NCBI RefSeq assembly: GCF_933775445.1
Contig: NC_065873.1
Span: 7,502,001-7,566,000, forward strand
Length of the DNA: 64,000 nucleotides
Reading direction: 5' to 3'
From: Argentina anserina
Taxonomy: Eukaryota > Streptophyta > Magnoliopsida > Rosales > Rosaceae
Shown here: positions 12,999-25,180 of the stretch, piece by piece
Layout of the letters: each line of letters begins with the position of its first letter
Position numbering within the stretch: the first letter of the stretch is position 1
Notes under the pieces: generated by a model
Databases searched by the model: none
What the model was told of the DNA's origin: nothing
What the model saw: only the letters and a program-made list of their open reading frames with translations
Translations under genes and position numbers: made by a program

Positions 12999-13576
12999 AA
13001 ATCACTACAGTGGATACCCAACCTAGCTGACTGGAGATCCCAAGATCTAGGTTCAAAAGGGAAAACCAAATTGTGGAGATGAGTTCGGATCACTGTGGGG
13101 AGTTCCCCAAGTCCATTCCTATAATGAAAAACAGTGATACCCGTAAGGATGAGGTTAAGCTAAAACTTTTAATGATTCTTATGCGTCGAGAAATCGAACA
13201 GACTAATGCGGGTTACTCTTAATTAAGAGATCACCTATGCAAGAGAGAAGTGGGGCCGCTTCTAGGGGAGTTAATGAGGGCATAACTCTTATCAAACTAC
13301 TTGCAGAACCAGGCGTGTGTTCCATGGCCAAAATGGGCACAACATTGAGAACCGAAGTGTACCAGGGAGACTCCTGTGTAAAGTATGTCATCATTTACAC
13401 AAACGAGGAATAGTTCAAAGACATCGCGTCTACTATTTAGTTAGTAAAGTAAGCATACTTTTATAAGGGAAGGTTCAAAGGGTCAAACCTACCTATCCTA
13501 TGCAGGTTTCAACCGTAGAAATCTATCACCAAATTCTATCGAGTCTTTGGTGGCCAATTTCATTCATGTGGGGAAT

Positions 13577-14580
13577 TGTTGGAAAATGGTTGAAAAAATC
13601 ATTTAAAACCAAATTTTAATTGATTAATTAAATTAAGTTAACTTATAATTAATCAAAGATGAACATAGATTTGAGTTCTCCATAATGAGGGCTACAAGAT
13701 CATATGTTTGTTTGTGTAATTTGGTTTGTGGGTGAATAAGAAATTGTCACTCAAAGATAGCTACTTAGAATGAGGGAAATGTATTTATCCCACATTGGAA
13801 AAGAGAAGTGTTGAAAAGACTTTATATAGAATCCATTGTGTATGGATTGTAAAGTGTGTAAGCCCACTTATACCCTCTCGTGCACGCGTAGTGGGGGTGC
13901 AAATCCTAGGTCACAAGGGAAACTCGTGTATGCCCGTGCGACCTGCGGACACGAATGCAATACCGAATTGAGGGTCGAAACGCAGATTCTTTTTGCATTT
14001 CCGAAAATTCGGTTCTGACTTTTCAAATTCTCTTTACTGTTCGAATTCTTCTTTTGTAACAACTGAGTTATTGTGTGTTATGGAGAATTATAACAGAATT
14101 GAAATCAATGTTTGTAACATATGTAACTCATATATGTTATGATCTTTTGATTTCTATAACAGCCATCTTATTAATTGCTAATTGCAAATCCTCACAGTAT
14201 AAATAGCCACTATCCTTTCATTGTAAAATCATCCCATTCGAAACACAATCCTCTCCCACTCTCAAAATTCTTAGCTTTTCTCTAGTGATAGAAAGAGGTA
14301 CATTTCGAGTTCGTTGAAGGTTCTAGTTAGTAGTGTAACTTCCTAGAATCGTTTAGTCGTTATATCCTGGGAGACAAGCGCCAAGCATCCTTGCACCGGT
14401 AGAGAAGGCGTAAACGTCTTAAGGACAATGAGGTATCACACACGTCTCGACTAGTTCTTCCATCATTAATCGTTCGGTATTTTGGTTGAATTTCTTTTCA
14501 TGTTCTTCGTTTCTGATTTATAATTATTTATAATTCAGCCTATTAAATTATATATGCAATATATCACTGTTTTTATAATA
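13577..14580 (+). repeat. 3' LTR of El-2 (1004 bp)
   Basis: It begins TGTTGGAAAATGG and ends TATAATA, where the final CA has changed. It is collinear with the 5' LTR along its whole length. Confidence 0.9.
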
Positions 14581-14585
14581 GGATG

Positions 14586-15853
14586 ATCATAGATTGATTC
14601 AGTTTCCTATGGTACAAGGAAAACCAACAATAAGCTTTAATTTTGAAGTTAAAGGTCTATACATCAGTATGTGTCTCATAAGTCTATTTAGATTTGATCC
14701 TAATTAAGGCACGAGGAAAATTTACAAGAAATTTAAAATTTATGCGCATTTTGTCTGAACCTTATGCTTTCGTACCTCAGTTGAAGTTTAGACGTTTTTT
14801 TATTCAACTAGTGCAAAACAAAACCTATAATCTAGAACTTGGGGAGCCTTTCCATTGAGGATCATCTTGTTAAAGACTAATTGAGGATCAAAGAGATTCA
14901 CTCACTTTTTTATCGTATATTCATATATCGATTGTCTAGTTTGTAGATATATATGAGTAAATCATCCTTGTAAATTTTTGTTCAAATTGAAAATCATTAA
15001 GAAATGTAAAAATATGATTTATTCGTTATGAACTTGAACGGTTCATGTTTGTCAAATTTGGTCTGTTCACTAGTTTAATATACTTTGATACATTAACTAT
15101 TACTAAACTGGCTAAAAAATTTGTACAAGTAATCTATTTATATAGACAAAAAATCTAAACGGTTGAAATGAAAAAATATAATCGAAAAACATGTCTAAGT
15201 AACAATTAAGTCTTTGATCCTTAACTAATCATCAACAATATGGTTCTCAATAGAAAAACTTCCCTAGAACCTATAACAACCAAATCGTAGAGTTAAAGAT
15301 AAACTAGCAAACTGATCAGAAAAGGGCAGAGTCCCAAGCTTGAACTCATAAGGAGTGACCCGCTTTGGCTTTCGAATTTTGCTCAAGTTCTACTTAAATG
15401 ATTTAGTAATGTAATTATATAAGGTCTTTTGGAGACACCACGTGAAAACCAACTCCGAAGTTCCTACTAAGTCAAGAATGGTCTGAAATGAGACTCAGAC
15501 TGACATCAATTTGACTAAGATACAACCAACAATTAAGTTTTATTTTTTTTGAAGGAACCAACAATTGAGTTAGTCTTTAAAAATTTCTCATAATAATGCA
15601 TAATCAGTTATATTTAGAGTATTAAGGAGCTATTAACTTATATATTGGTTGGGGCCTATAAGTTTTACCACTTACTACAATTTATAACCAATAATTACCA
15701 ATAGCAAGATTGTTTTCCTCAATTCCTGTGTGTAGGGTAACAACCGTCTCCTTCCGTTTTTTAATCAATCCCGTCAATAAAAATTTACAAACTATCATTA
15801 TAATTTGGATAATGTGTTTCATACCTCTAAAACTGTTGAATGTCAATAACATC
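14586..15853. other. AT-rich intergenic DNA
   Basis: I see no reading frame of coding character, no terminal repeats and no recognisable family in this stretch. Confidence 0.4.
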
Positions 15854-15869
15854 AAAAGATAACGAGTAG

Positions 15870-15979
15870 GCCTAATACCATTTGGTCTAGTGACATAAAT
15901 CTTTCTTCTATATGTAGGAGGTCGTGAATTCGACTCACAACAGACTTGTTATAATATTTGAATTCTTTATTTGATAAAA
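15870..15979 (+). mobile_element. tRNA-derived SINE, first copy
   Basis: About 110 bp with an A-box-like TTGGTCTAGTGAC, a B-box-like GTGAATTCGACTC and a T/A-rich tail ending in an A run. It is flanked by a 16-bp direct repeat, AAAAGATAACGAGTAG, at 15854-15869 and 15980-15995, the kind of long target duplication made by LINE machinery. The head resembles a tRNA 5' half in box order and spacing. Confidence 0.75.
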
Positions 15980-15983
15980 AAAA

Positions 15984-16090
15984 GATAACGAGTAGTCAGT
16001 TTTTTTTTTCTTGAAACATTTTCTTAAGGCTACCGACCCTCATTTCAGAAGCTATTGGAAGTTTAAAACACAGTTTAATACTATAGTGAC
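15984..16090. repeat. Flank block duplicated at 26391-26496
   Basis: This 107-bp block, from GATAACGAGTAGTC to TATAGTGAC, recurs after the CACTA element. Block plus preceding SINE appear to have been copied in tandem. Confidence 0.75.
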
Positions 16091-16170
16091 GATCATTTGG
16101 TCTAATGACATCAATCTCCCCTCTATACGTGGGAGGTCGTGAGTTCAACTTACAACATACTCGTTATAGT
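16091..16170 (+). mobile_element. SINE, second copy, 5' part (split by CACTA element)
   Basis: It starts at GATCATTTGG, matches the first SINE through CTCGTTATAG and is then cut by the CACTA terminus. Its tail resumes at 26362-26390 with ATTTAAGTTCTTT and an A run. Joining the two sides gives a SINE collinear with the first copy. Confidence 0.75.
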
Positions 16171-16737
16171 CACTACCAGAAATAAGCACTTAGCTGACAA
16201 CACCAAAAACGTTTTGTCGCCTAAGTCGAACTAAGACAACGAAATAAATTTTTATCACTTAAGTAATTGTTTTGTCATCTTAGTGCCAATTTAGACGACT
16301 AGCACATTTTTTAGTCATCATAGTGAGTACTTAGATGATAAAACATAAATTTGTCACCTAAGTTAGAGCTTGGATGACGAAATAACATTTCGTTGTTTAG
16401 GTGTTCACTAAAGTCACGAAAATTGTAGTTTAGATGACGAAACAAAATTTAAATATATATTGAAAAGAAAACAAAAGTGACACAAAATGTAATAGGGAAC
16501 ATATTATTGCATTCCATTGATGTTCAAAGACAATTAAGATAAAATATGATAAATTTATATGGTAAACTTTGAAATTTAAGATTAATCTCATATCCATATC
16601 CCCTATAAAAAAAGACTATTTCTATTACTTCTTAAATTTAAGGCTATTAATAGAAAATCCTAAATATGCATCAATTGATAAGGAACTTTACATTATAAAT
16701 GTATTTGATAGATACCTATAGAGTATTATTAGGGAAC

Positions 16738-16921
16738 TATTTCAGGATGAAATAATTGTGTATTATTGAATGATATGAGGGCCTATATATAGGCATTACA
16801 AAACCACAATCCCGTAGGATTCGGAGTCCTAATCTATTACGGAGATGCTAATCTATCTCCTAACAGGAAACCTATTAGGCTAAGACACATACAATGGTAG
16901 AATAGTAATTCTCCCGGAACA
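16738..16921 (-). repeat. 3' LTR of El-3 (184 bp)
   Basis: It starts TATTTCAGG (the other copies start TGTTTCAGG) and ends CGGAACA on the plus strand. The adjoining CTCCCCCTTGTG is the polypurine tract in reverse. Confidence 0.9.
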
Positions 16922-17179
16922 CTCCCCCTTGTGTCGCGTGCCTAGGTTGCATGGTGCACACATCGTTGCCTCGGTAAAAACCTTGTCAAGCAAAATAAAA
17001 ACCTCTTGGGTAAAAACAAAAGCTTGATCGAAGGGAAAAAGAGCACAACGCACCGTCTACATTTGATAGCATCATGTGAGCTAGACTCCCCCTGAAGTCT
17101 ACGAAACAACCCCCCCTGATTAGTGCCATAATCATGGAGTACAAAGAACAACGTACACAACGTTCATTACATGCTTCTC

Positions 17180-19180
17180 AAACGTAGTCTTGGGCTAATG
17201 ATTAACCATTAATCTAGCCACACATCCTTAGATCATCCATGCTATACTTAGCCAAACTTAGATCTTAGGAAACAAGATTGCATAACAACTCAAAACAAGA
17301 GTTTGCAATGAAAATCAGATTCTCGGGTAGAATGACCTTCACTCACTTAAACAGCCATAACTTCTTCGTCAAAATAGGTATTGATAGGAGCACAAAGTGT
17401 GACGTTCTTAATGTATATATGCCCTATTCTTATGCTTTGTTACTTCTTATTTAGTTGTTTTAGGTTCATATTTGATACATGTATGTTCTAGGAAGAGCTA
17501 TTTCGATTTTAGATGATTTGATGATGAAATTGTGCTAAGTGTTAGAACTCCTGATTGAGCTAGGATTCCTTACTCGACTAGGACTCTACTTTCCTATTTT
17601 CATTCTTTCCTATTCCTTAATCGACGATTTCTTTTCAGGAAAGACAAATCTTATTTGGAAAGAAAGGAGAGTTGCCGAGTTGCATTCCTAGTTGAACAAG
17701 GAAATCATATTCGAGTTGAACAAGGAGAAGAGGAGGCCGGCCTAGCTACTCCTAGTTGGACCAAGAGATTTGGTTTCTGCCGAACCTAGCTTTTGAACAA
17801 TTTCGATGCCTATATGTTATGACTATGCTTGTAGCATGATATTTAGGTTGTTGGATTAAAGACTTATGCTAAGAACATGTTTATTCTTGTTTATGTGATT
17901 TTCGAATTGCATGGTTGTTGGTTAAGTAAGTGACATACTTGATGAATTCAATGTGCATGACTTTGGGATTACAGGATTAAGATGAACATGTTAGAATTTC
18001 GATTATGGCTGCTTGGTTGTGATTGAATGTGTTAAGTGTCTATGTGTTTAGGTTACTGCTTAGAACCCTAAATGCATGATCCATCCTTGGTGATTTATTG
18101 CATAGTCTCGGCATGATGCTATAAGAAAGACATGAAGCTTGTTTCGATTCCCTCTATGTGATTTGTTTTGGTGATTGTTTATGTGTTGGTTGGTTGAGCA
18201 CATGTATATATTAGTTTAGGTTTTATTTACTGTTTTTATGATTCAATCCAAAATCTATATCAAACCTTAAAACCTTTATGAATTCGTGTGAGTATTGTGA
18301 TCCTAAGCCCTGGCTGGATCCCCGGTTTGTGAACGATACCCTCTTGCTTTATACTACTATGATGTGTTCAGGGTTAAATATTGATGTCGAGTAATCGAGC
18401 ATTCATCAGGTATCAGCGAACCGTAAAATGTTCTGAAAAGTAGACACCCGTGGCTTTCCAGTGACATAAGGTTCACAACCTCATCCGATCGGAGCAGATC
18501 ACAATGCTCTGTCGAAGTTGACTGACTTGCAAATTTCCGGACAAGACTGTCCTACTTTGCTAAAACGGCCATAACTCACTCAATATGATAGCTATGAATG
18601 AAAGGTTGATGTCCCTTGAAAGTAGATACATAGACCTTTCCAACAGTACTAATTTCACCATATTTCATCGAGCGAGATGTCCTGTAGGTCTCGTTGAAGT
18701 TGACCTACGAAACTGGACAGATTCTGATTTGTCACATTCAATGTGTCTTTCGCAAAAAGAATGGGGGAATGGAAAAAAGAAGGACTGATTTTGGTCCAAG
18801 ACGGAACCGTACGCATCCTCTACGCTACAGTGTCGACTGCTACACCAAGGCGTACGTTGATGTTGCTGGAGCTGCTGGCGGCGTTGGTGTGGATATGATT
18901 TGTGTTGGTTCACTAAGTGTAGAACTAAACCCATGTCAAAGAAGCAATGCAAGTCCAATGACAATGCATAGGCGCATAGTTAATCACGTCATAATGAAAG
19001 CAATAGTGTCCCAACAACACTAACATGCATGAATGTATAGCTCATTGAATCTCTTCATCATCTATACTTAGACGGAATAGAGAATCAAGAATTAGCTTCA
19101 TATGAACACATATGGGTATGAGTTCTTGCAACCGATTGTACTACGTTCTCTTGAACGTCGCGATCTGATTACATAAGCTC
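17180..19180. other. Segment of El-3 without homology to El-4
   Basis: Where El-4 encodes RNase H and the end of RT, El-3 has unrelated DNA. It includes an AT-rich part (about 17.4-18.4 kb) and a stretch with ACGGCCATAACTCACTCA-like wording (about 18.57 kb) of a type common in plant LTR-element leaders. It may be a nested insertion, but I found no clear ends or target duplication. Confidence 0.4.
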
Positions 19181-21600
19181 TTCGTGGTCTAGAGGCATTT
19201 AAAGTCCCTCAGGCACTCTCATATCTGCGTCAAGATCCCTTTACAGATATTCTATGACCACTATCATATGCTGCAAATCAGTTTTCATGGACACTACTAC
19301 TGATCAAGTAGCAGAAAGCAATTATGTCCATAACGAGAGAATATAACTCATCGTACTCAATACTAGGATAATGAGACAATCTTTGCCCCATAAGGCCTGC
19401 ATATATTGCATGACTTCATCTTTCTCATTACACTTACGAACAACGACCAACATAACAAGTCTAGTTCAGCCTGTATTGATTCTTTCCACTTCGGTCAAGT
19501 TGCTCATCGTTGATGCTTTACAACGGAATAAGAGCATAAGCGAATACATCATCAATCATGGGAGATCAATCCATTAACCACGCGCGCGCGCTGTATACGA
19601 TCAATTTGTGGGATTTCTATTCTTCTCTAACATCAACAAAAGGAGTCTGTAGCGTCCCACAGAAACTTAGTTGATACACATGTTTAGAGAATATCTCTTG
19701 ATGATGGGCGAAATACTTGTGCATACGCACTTCGCTTCTTTCTGGTTTTGATACCAGAGAATAATGGTCTCCCCCTCATCTAGGCAGGAGCCAAGACCGA
19801 AGCTATGACCCTTACTAGTCCATCTTTGCGTTTGCCGCCCTTGTTTTGTGGTACAATACCACGGGCGCCGACAACACCACAGCGTACGATGGTGCCATCG
19901 CCGGCTTCCTTCCCACTGTCAGGGATGGTGCCAACGGTGCTAGGACCAGGTCATATGAAATTCTCTCATATTCTGAGAGTCCCAACCTTATCGGCACATC
20001 ACAGCATTTATGTGCGATCTCGTCACTTTCGCAATATCGGTAAAGTCATTGAGCATCGAATTTTTGACTTTCTGGAGGTCGATAATGCGTTGCACATTTA
20101 CTCACTTTGAGTAGTGCGGGATCTTAATGAGACATAGTGCCACACCACGTCAAATCCTGGCGTTAAAACCAGAATGGGAGCATTCCATATCTCCCCCTAA
20201 CGACGGGAAGTATGTCTCATCAAAGTGACCGTCTGCTAATATCGCATGATAGAGATCAACGGTTGTAGATTGGAAAATAGCGGACAAGTGTTGGTGATTC
20301 ATAAATCATAACCAACCAGAATACTTAATCGTTTCAAGTAGACCCATTGAGATAACTACAATACAGGCACCATAAACAACTTTAACCAAATAGGCGTTAG
20401 TGAAAAGAACGTTGGGACCGTATCTAGTGACCATCTGGTACGCACTAAACTCTTGGCAAGTTGTGGGTCTGAAACGAATAAGTGTCGCTGCATGCAATAT
20501 CATTACATATCCCCATGCAAAAATCGGCAGGTTAGTACCCATAACCAAGTCCGAGCTCTGCGAGATCGTGCAGTGAATGAACATGAGGAATAATATGTTC
20601 AACGACGATCCCAGTAGACATGCAAAACGAAATCATCAAAGTCGTGGGGGTGAACTTTCCAACGGTATCCATTCAAATAGATTTGAGAGGATAGGAAGGG
20701 TGGTGAGCCCTTAGGATGATGATCATAGCTAAAAACTTTAGCGAATGCAGTGTTTCTTGTGGAAAGCAAAGCGACGTGTGACCAACGCGTCGATGCTCTT
20801 AACCTATACCATAAAAATACCGAAAAATGTCCGTATTCGGTTGGATAGGGTCCACTAATGTCACCTTAAATACTTTGTAAGAATGGAATGTTCTCGGTTG
20901 GAGCCTTAGCAAATAAGGACTTCCTTGAAATCTAGCAAAAGAATAAGCTTTGCAAAATGAGCGATTGGCATCAGAGATTGTCATGGAGACATTAGAAGAC
21001 ACGGGAGGCATCACAAGCTCCTGTGAAGGAAGGGATGCCGCCACCGACGGCCTTAATGCCACGGAGCCGCCAAAATAGGCAGGCTTAGCCTCACTGTGCA
21101 TGGCACGGATAGGCTCGGCCTCACCGTGTGGAGCATGGGTGAGGTGGTCCTCCAATCGCTTCGTGAACATGAAAAATAGATGATAATGTGAATTTCAAAG
21201 AACTCAAATCATCATATCTTGTTCAAAATGACCAAAAAACGATCATGTCAAAACCGAGAAGACAGTAAAACCGAACCCATGATTCAAAGAATCTTGAGTT
21301 ACATAAAGCTACTGCTGCAGGCAAGCAAAACGATGTCTGCAGGCTAACAAAGCTACTGTCGAAGCTTGAAAAAGATAATGTCAATGAAATCTGACAGATT
21401 TATTCCTCTCCATTCTTAACACAAATATCAAGATGAAAATCCATCATTGGCATGAATGGCTTTTAAAACTTAGCAAGGCACGAAGATATACAACACAATC
21501 TCCGCACGAGATCCGTAAAACAACTACCTGCACCGTAGGATAGTGTGGGTGGTTACGCAATTAGCAAGACACTCGATTTCACGGCGGGACATTCTCAAAA
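19181..21600 (-). pseudogene. Decayed Copia pol of El-3
   Basis: Only short pieces translate. At 20306-20602 the words LPIFAWGYVMILHAATLIRF match the integrase C-terminal half of El-4. At 20799-21170 the piece SMTISDANRSFCKAYSFA matches its zinc-finger region. At 19.19-19.5 kb the DNA matches the El-4 reverse transcriptase, but without an open frame. Stops and indels occur throughout, so no enzyme is expected. Confidence 0.7.
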
Positions 21601-23799
21601 TGAAGATTAAGAGAGTCAACAACGCGGTGAACTTCTCTACACAATACGCCGTAGGATATTGTAAGAGAGGGGATTGAAACAAATGGAAATCCCATCGAAT
21701 GTATCACATGGCAATAGAACTACATTCTTCAACTCAAGAGTTGGAAAAACATGGTATTGGAGCAGTTGAATACCAAACAATTACGGTGGAAAACCTTCCA
21801 TTTGGTGCGGGTGGTCACCAATAATAATAAAATCATTTGAGCTATGAAACGACTTGGAGAAAACAGGAAAATTAACCGGAAAACCATGTCAAATTAACTC
21901 AAAACCGGGTGAAATTTGGACTGGGAAAACGTGACAGCAAGAACTGCTGAAATATGCGGAAAACATGACGAGAAACGACGGAAAAAAAAACGTCGGAAAA
22001 ACTCGTCGAAAGCCGGCGGCACCGATTGCCGGAAATCCGGCCGGCAGTGGCCGGACCTGGCCGGTATGGAGGCCATAACTTCAGGTCTGACAGGGAACGC
22101 CGTCCGGAACCGGATGTCGGTGCCGGAAACGCCGGAATATGGCCGGAAGGCGGCGAATACGCCGGTAAAACGTCAATAAACGTTCCGGAAATGCCGGAAG
22201 AGTAACCGGGAAAAACGACGTCAATTTTGACGTTCCGAGTTCCGTTTTCCAAATTTCAAAGTCCAAAATCACAATGTAGTGCTATTGGGGTCCCATGTAA
22301 CCCAAAAGCGGCTAATTTAAAAACCACGTGAGTTGCAAACGTTGACCATACATGCTAAGCCAAGGCAAATAAAATTCTCACGAGTCCAAGAAAGACGAGA
22401 AATTTTATAGAATATGCCAATATTTAATACAACACAACCAAACTTCCAATTCCAATAGACGACTTAAGCTAAAGTCGAACAAGAAACATGGCAATGCCAA
22501 CGTCATACTTGAAAAATAGTAAGCAGAAAACATAGTCAAAATAGATTGACTAATCAAAAGTCCGTAGCAACAAAATCTTGCATATCGGATCGAGCGGAGC
22601 CTTAGCCTAAGGCTCAAAAATGTTTGCTCACTTGAGAATGGAAGAATGGTACTTTTCCATCTCCAAAATTCCCTCAAGAAATAGATACAGGTGCCAAAAA
22701 TGGCATGCGTTTCTTGGATATGGAGTATGCATCAAGGTCAACTCTGATAATACAACGTCATAGACGTTCATTAAATCACTTTAAGTGTGTCCCATAGAAT
22801 TCTTTATTTTTGGGATCTTTTGTCAGCAAATAGTGATGCATCAGAGTAATGAATCAACTCAAATAAATGAGTACGTAGACCTTGGGATTATCGTTTATAG
22901 ACATGAGTTTAAGAAAACTCAAACATTCAAATAACAGTCGCGATGGCGACGCATCCATAAGAAACGAGGGTTGTATAGGTTTCGAATAATCGAAATATTC
23001 AAGTATGTAACTGGAATTATAAGGGTTGTGATGTATATGGTCACAAAATAATCGATGCATATCGGCGATTCTCATGATCGCACCCAAAACAGCGGTGCAC
23101 TCAGGCGCCCACACGAAATCGATATCTTTCTTTTTAAATAATAACGTGACTCCCCCAGGACCGTCACACGAAAAACGTCGACCAAGAGGGGAATCATATC
23201 CCTCTTTGGTCTCATCGGCGTTATAAGAAAGGCCGGAAAAGAAGACATGAAAAAGGCTAATAGCGCCCGATAATTTTTATATATATCTTCAAAAGCAGCA
23301 ACTTTAAGAAAAACATACTTGTTGGTCTGCCAAATAGACCGCATATAAGTAAATTGCTCTGCAAATCGATCGTCATGCATGAAGTTGCTTGTTGAATTCC
23401 TTTTCGATCTTCGTCCGATGACATAAAATCTTGAGAGGGTACGATCAAATTCGTATGTAGATGACAAAAGTATCATCCATCTCGGCATGAATGTCATCAC
23501 CATAGTACGACGAATGATCACTTTTCCTATGCAAGCACGTGAAACATAGTTAGAAAACGAAAACGTGCACATAAATGATTTAATAAGCAATAGGAAAATA
23601 AAAAGGAAAAAAGAGAAATAGTTTAAAGGCCCAAAAGGGTAGAGAAGACGGGAGTAGCTTCTCTTGAGCGAAGAGTTTGCTTGTGCAGTTCGCGTTCATT
23701 GCGTATATATGCGGGAGGAGCAATTTTGAATCCTCTGATGCGGGGTTTTTCGGGGCAAAAAGATGTTTTTGCGGAGCGAATGCGGAGGATACCCTGCGG

Positions 23800-24240
23800 A
23801 GCTGCGGAGGCTGCGTGCAGGGGCAACAGGGGGGTCGCAGGGGCAGCAGGGGCCGCAGGGCAGAATCTGCGTGCGGGGCTGCGATGCGGGGGCAGCATGG
23901 GTGCGTGCGTGCAGGGCTGCGTTGTGGGGGCTGCAGGGCAGGGCAGCGCGCGGGGCTGCGGGGGTAGCATGCAGGGGCTGCGCGCGGGGCTGCGGGGGCA
24001 GCATGCAGGGGCTGCGCGCGGGGCTGCGGGGGCAGCATGCTGGGGCAGCGTGCAGGGGCTGCGCGCGGGGCTGCGGTGGCAGCGTGCAGGGGCTGCGCGC
24101 GGGGCTGCGGGGGCAGCGTGCAGGGGCTGCGCGCGGGGCTGCGGGGGCAGCGTGCAGGGGCTGCGGGGGCAGCGTGCAGGGGCTGCAGCGCGGGGCTGGA
24201 GGGGCAGCATGCAGGGGCTGCAGCGACGGCGAGCAGGGGC
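23800..24240. repeat. 34-bp G-rich minisatellite in El-3 leader
   Basis: The regular part (about 23968-24200) repeats a 34-bp unit built from GGGGCTGCGCGC, GGGGCTGCGG and GGGCAGCGTGCA about six times, with decayed units before it. It is G-rich on the plus strand and so C-rich in the element's RNA. Because 34 is not a multiple of three, all frames stay open through it. Confidence 0.85.
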
Positions 24241-24353
24241 TGCGCCGACGAGGAACGTCGACGGGAAAATGTCGGAGGCCAGAGACGACAGTGGCCGGCG
24301 GTGGAGAAGAGAAAAAGTTTCTAGGGCTCTAAAAGTTCAGGGTTTTAGAGCAA

Positions 24354-24366
24354 CGTGCTGATAACG
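24354..24366 (-). other. Primer-binding site of El-3
   Basis: On the element strand the 13 bases directly after the 5' LTR are CGTTATCAGCACG. This is not the usual acceptor-end site. It is complementary to CGTGCTGATAACG, which as I remember it equals the anticodon arm of plant tRNA-Ile(AAU) except at the wobble base, where inosine could pair with the C. Confidence 0.55.
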
Positions 24367-24550
24367 TGTTTCAGGATGAAATAATTGTGTATTATTGAAT
24401 GATATGGGGGCCTATATATAGGCATTACAAAACCACAATCCCGTAGGATTCGGAGTCCTAATCTATTACGGAGATGTTAATCTATCTCCTAACAGGAAAC
24501 CTATTAGGCTAAGACACATACAAGGGTAGAGTAGTAATTCTCTCGGAACA
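24367..24550 (-). repeat. 5' LTR of El-3 (184 bp)
   Basis: It starts TGTTTCAGG and ends CGGAACA on the plus strand, and is collinear with 16738-16921 at equal length. Confidence 0.9.
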
Positions 24551-24759
24551 GGAACATTTTATTGCATTCCCATTAACACTGATTTAGATAATTTTATATC
24601 TTAAGAAGGTCAATTTTATATCTTTCCATTAGTATTCCATTTAGCATATTTAAACACATATATAAGTTAGAAAATTTTGCAAATAGTCATAGTAATTGGA
24701 TATATATATATACACACATAGTATATTCATTAAATGTGAAGTCCCTGCGTTATTTTATT

Positions 24760-25180
24760 CCATTGATGTTCAAAGAAAATTAAGATAAATTATGATAAAT
24801 TTATACGGTAAACTTTTAAATTTAAGATTAATCTCATATCCATATCCCCTATAAAAAAGACTATTTTTATTAATTCTTTTATTTAAGGCTATTAAAAGAA
24901 AATCCTACATATGCATCAATTAATAAGGAAATTTACATTGTAAATGTATTTGATTGACGTATAGAGTATTATTTGGGAACATTTTATTACTTTCCCATTA
25001 ACACTAATTTAGAAATTTGGATATATTAAGAATGTCAATTTTATTTGTTTCCGTTAGTATTCAATTTAGTATATTTAAACACATATATAAGGTAGGAAAT
25101 TTTGAAAATAGTTGTAGTAATTGGATATATATATATACATATATAGTATATTGATTATACGTGAAGTCCTTGCTTTCCCC
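24760..25180. repeat. Second unit of a ~425-bp tandem duplication inside the CACTA element
   Basis: It starts CCATTGATGTTCAAAG and repeats the DNA at 16514-16737 continued at 24556-24759. El-3 therefore entered the first unit. The two units differ by scattered substitutions and small indels. Confidence 0.75.

Larger units (their letters stand above)
8512..14580 (+). mobile_element. El-2: complete but defective Copia retrotransposon
   Basis: This is a 6069-bp element with two 1004-bp LTRs (8512-9515 and 13577-14580) and a perfect 5-bp target duplication GGATG (8507-8511 and 14581-14585). The order gag, integrase, reverse transcriptase, RNase H identifies the Copia superfamily. A purine-rich tract (GTGGGGAAT) abuts the 3' LTR. 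The LTRs differ at about 30 positions by eye, including the first TG of the left copy (TA) and the last CA of the right copy (TA). The internal region has several stops and frameshifts and has lost most of the protease/pre-integrase part, so it cannot encode its own proteins. Confidence 0.92.
16738..24550 (-). mobile_element. El-3: complete, gag-less, decayed Copia element
   Basis: This 7813-bp reverse-strand element has 184-bp LTRs (16738-16921 and 24367-24550) and a perfect target duplication GGAAC (16733-16737 and 24551-24555). The polypurine tract CACAAGGGGGAG abuts the 3' LTR. Within it, remnants of RT (about 19.18-19.5 kb), hinge (19.7-20.26 kb), integrase (20.3-21.17 kb) and protease region (about 21.54 kb) run in the same order as in El-4. 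No gag is found. The 21.95-24.37 kb part is instead shared with El-1. It lies inside the CACTA element. Confidence 0.88.

Noticed and set aside
13203..13394. Extra reverse-strand gene in El-2
   Set aside because: It lies in the untranslated region between RNase H and the 3' LTR and has no family resemblance.
17400..18850. A nested Gypsy LTR inside El-3
   Set aside because: Some wording resembles Gypsy leaders, but no LTR pair, primer site or target duplication could be found.
22854..23114. 86-codon frame also present at 861-1121, as if a conserved gene of El-1 and El-3
   Set aside because: The two copies differ at about 13 bases, and 10 residues change, with mostly C/T and G/A changes. That is decay, not protein conservation.
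23580..24361. Several long Ala/Gly/Cys-rich frames on both strands
   Set aside because: They are all produced by the 34-bp G-rich array, which keeps every frame open; none matches a protein family or continues into unique sequence.
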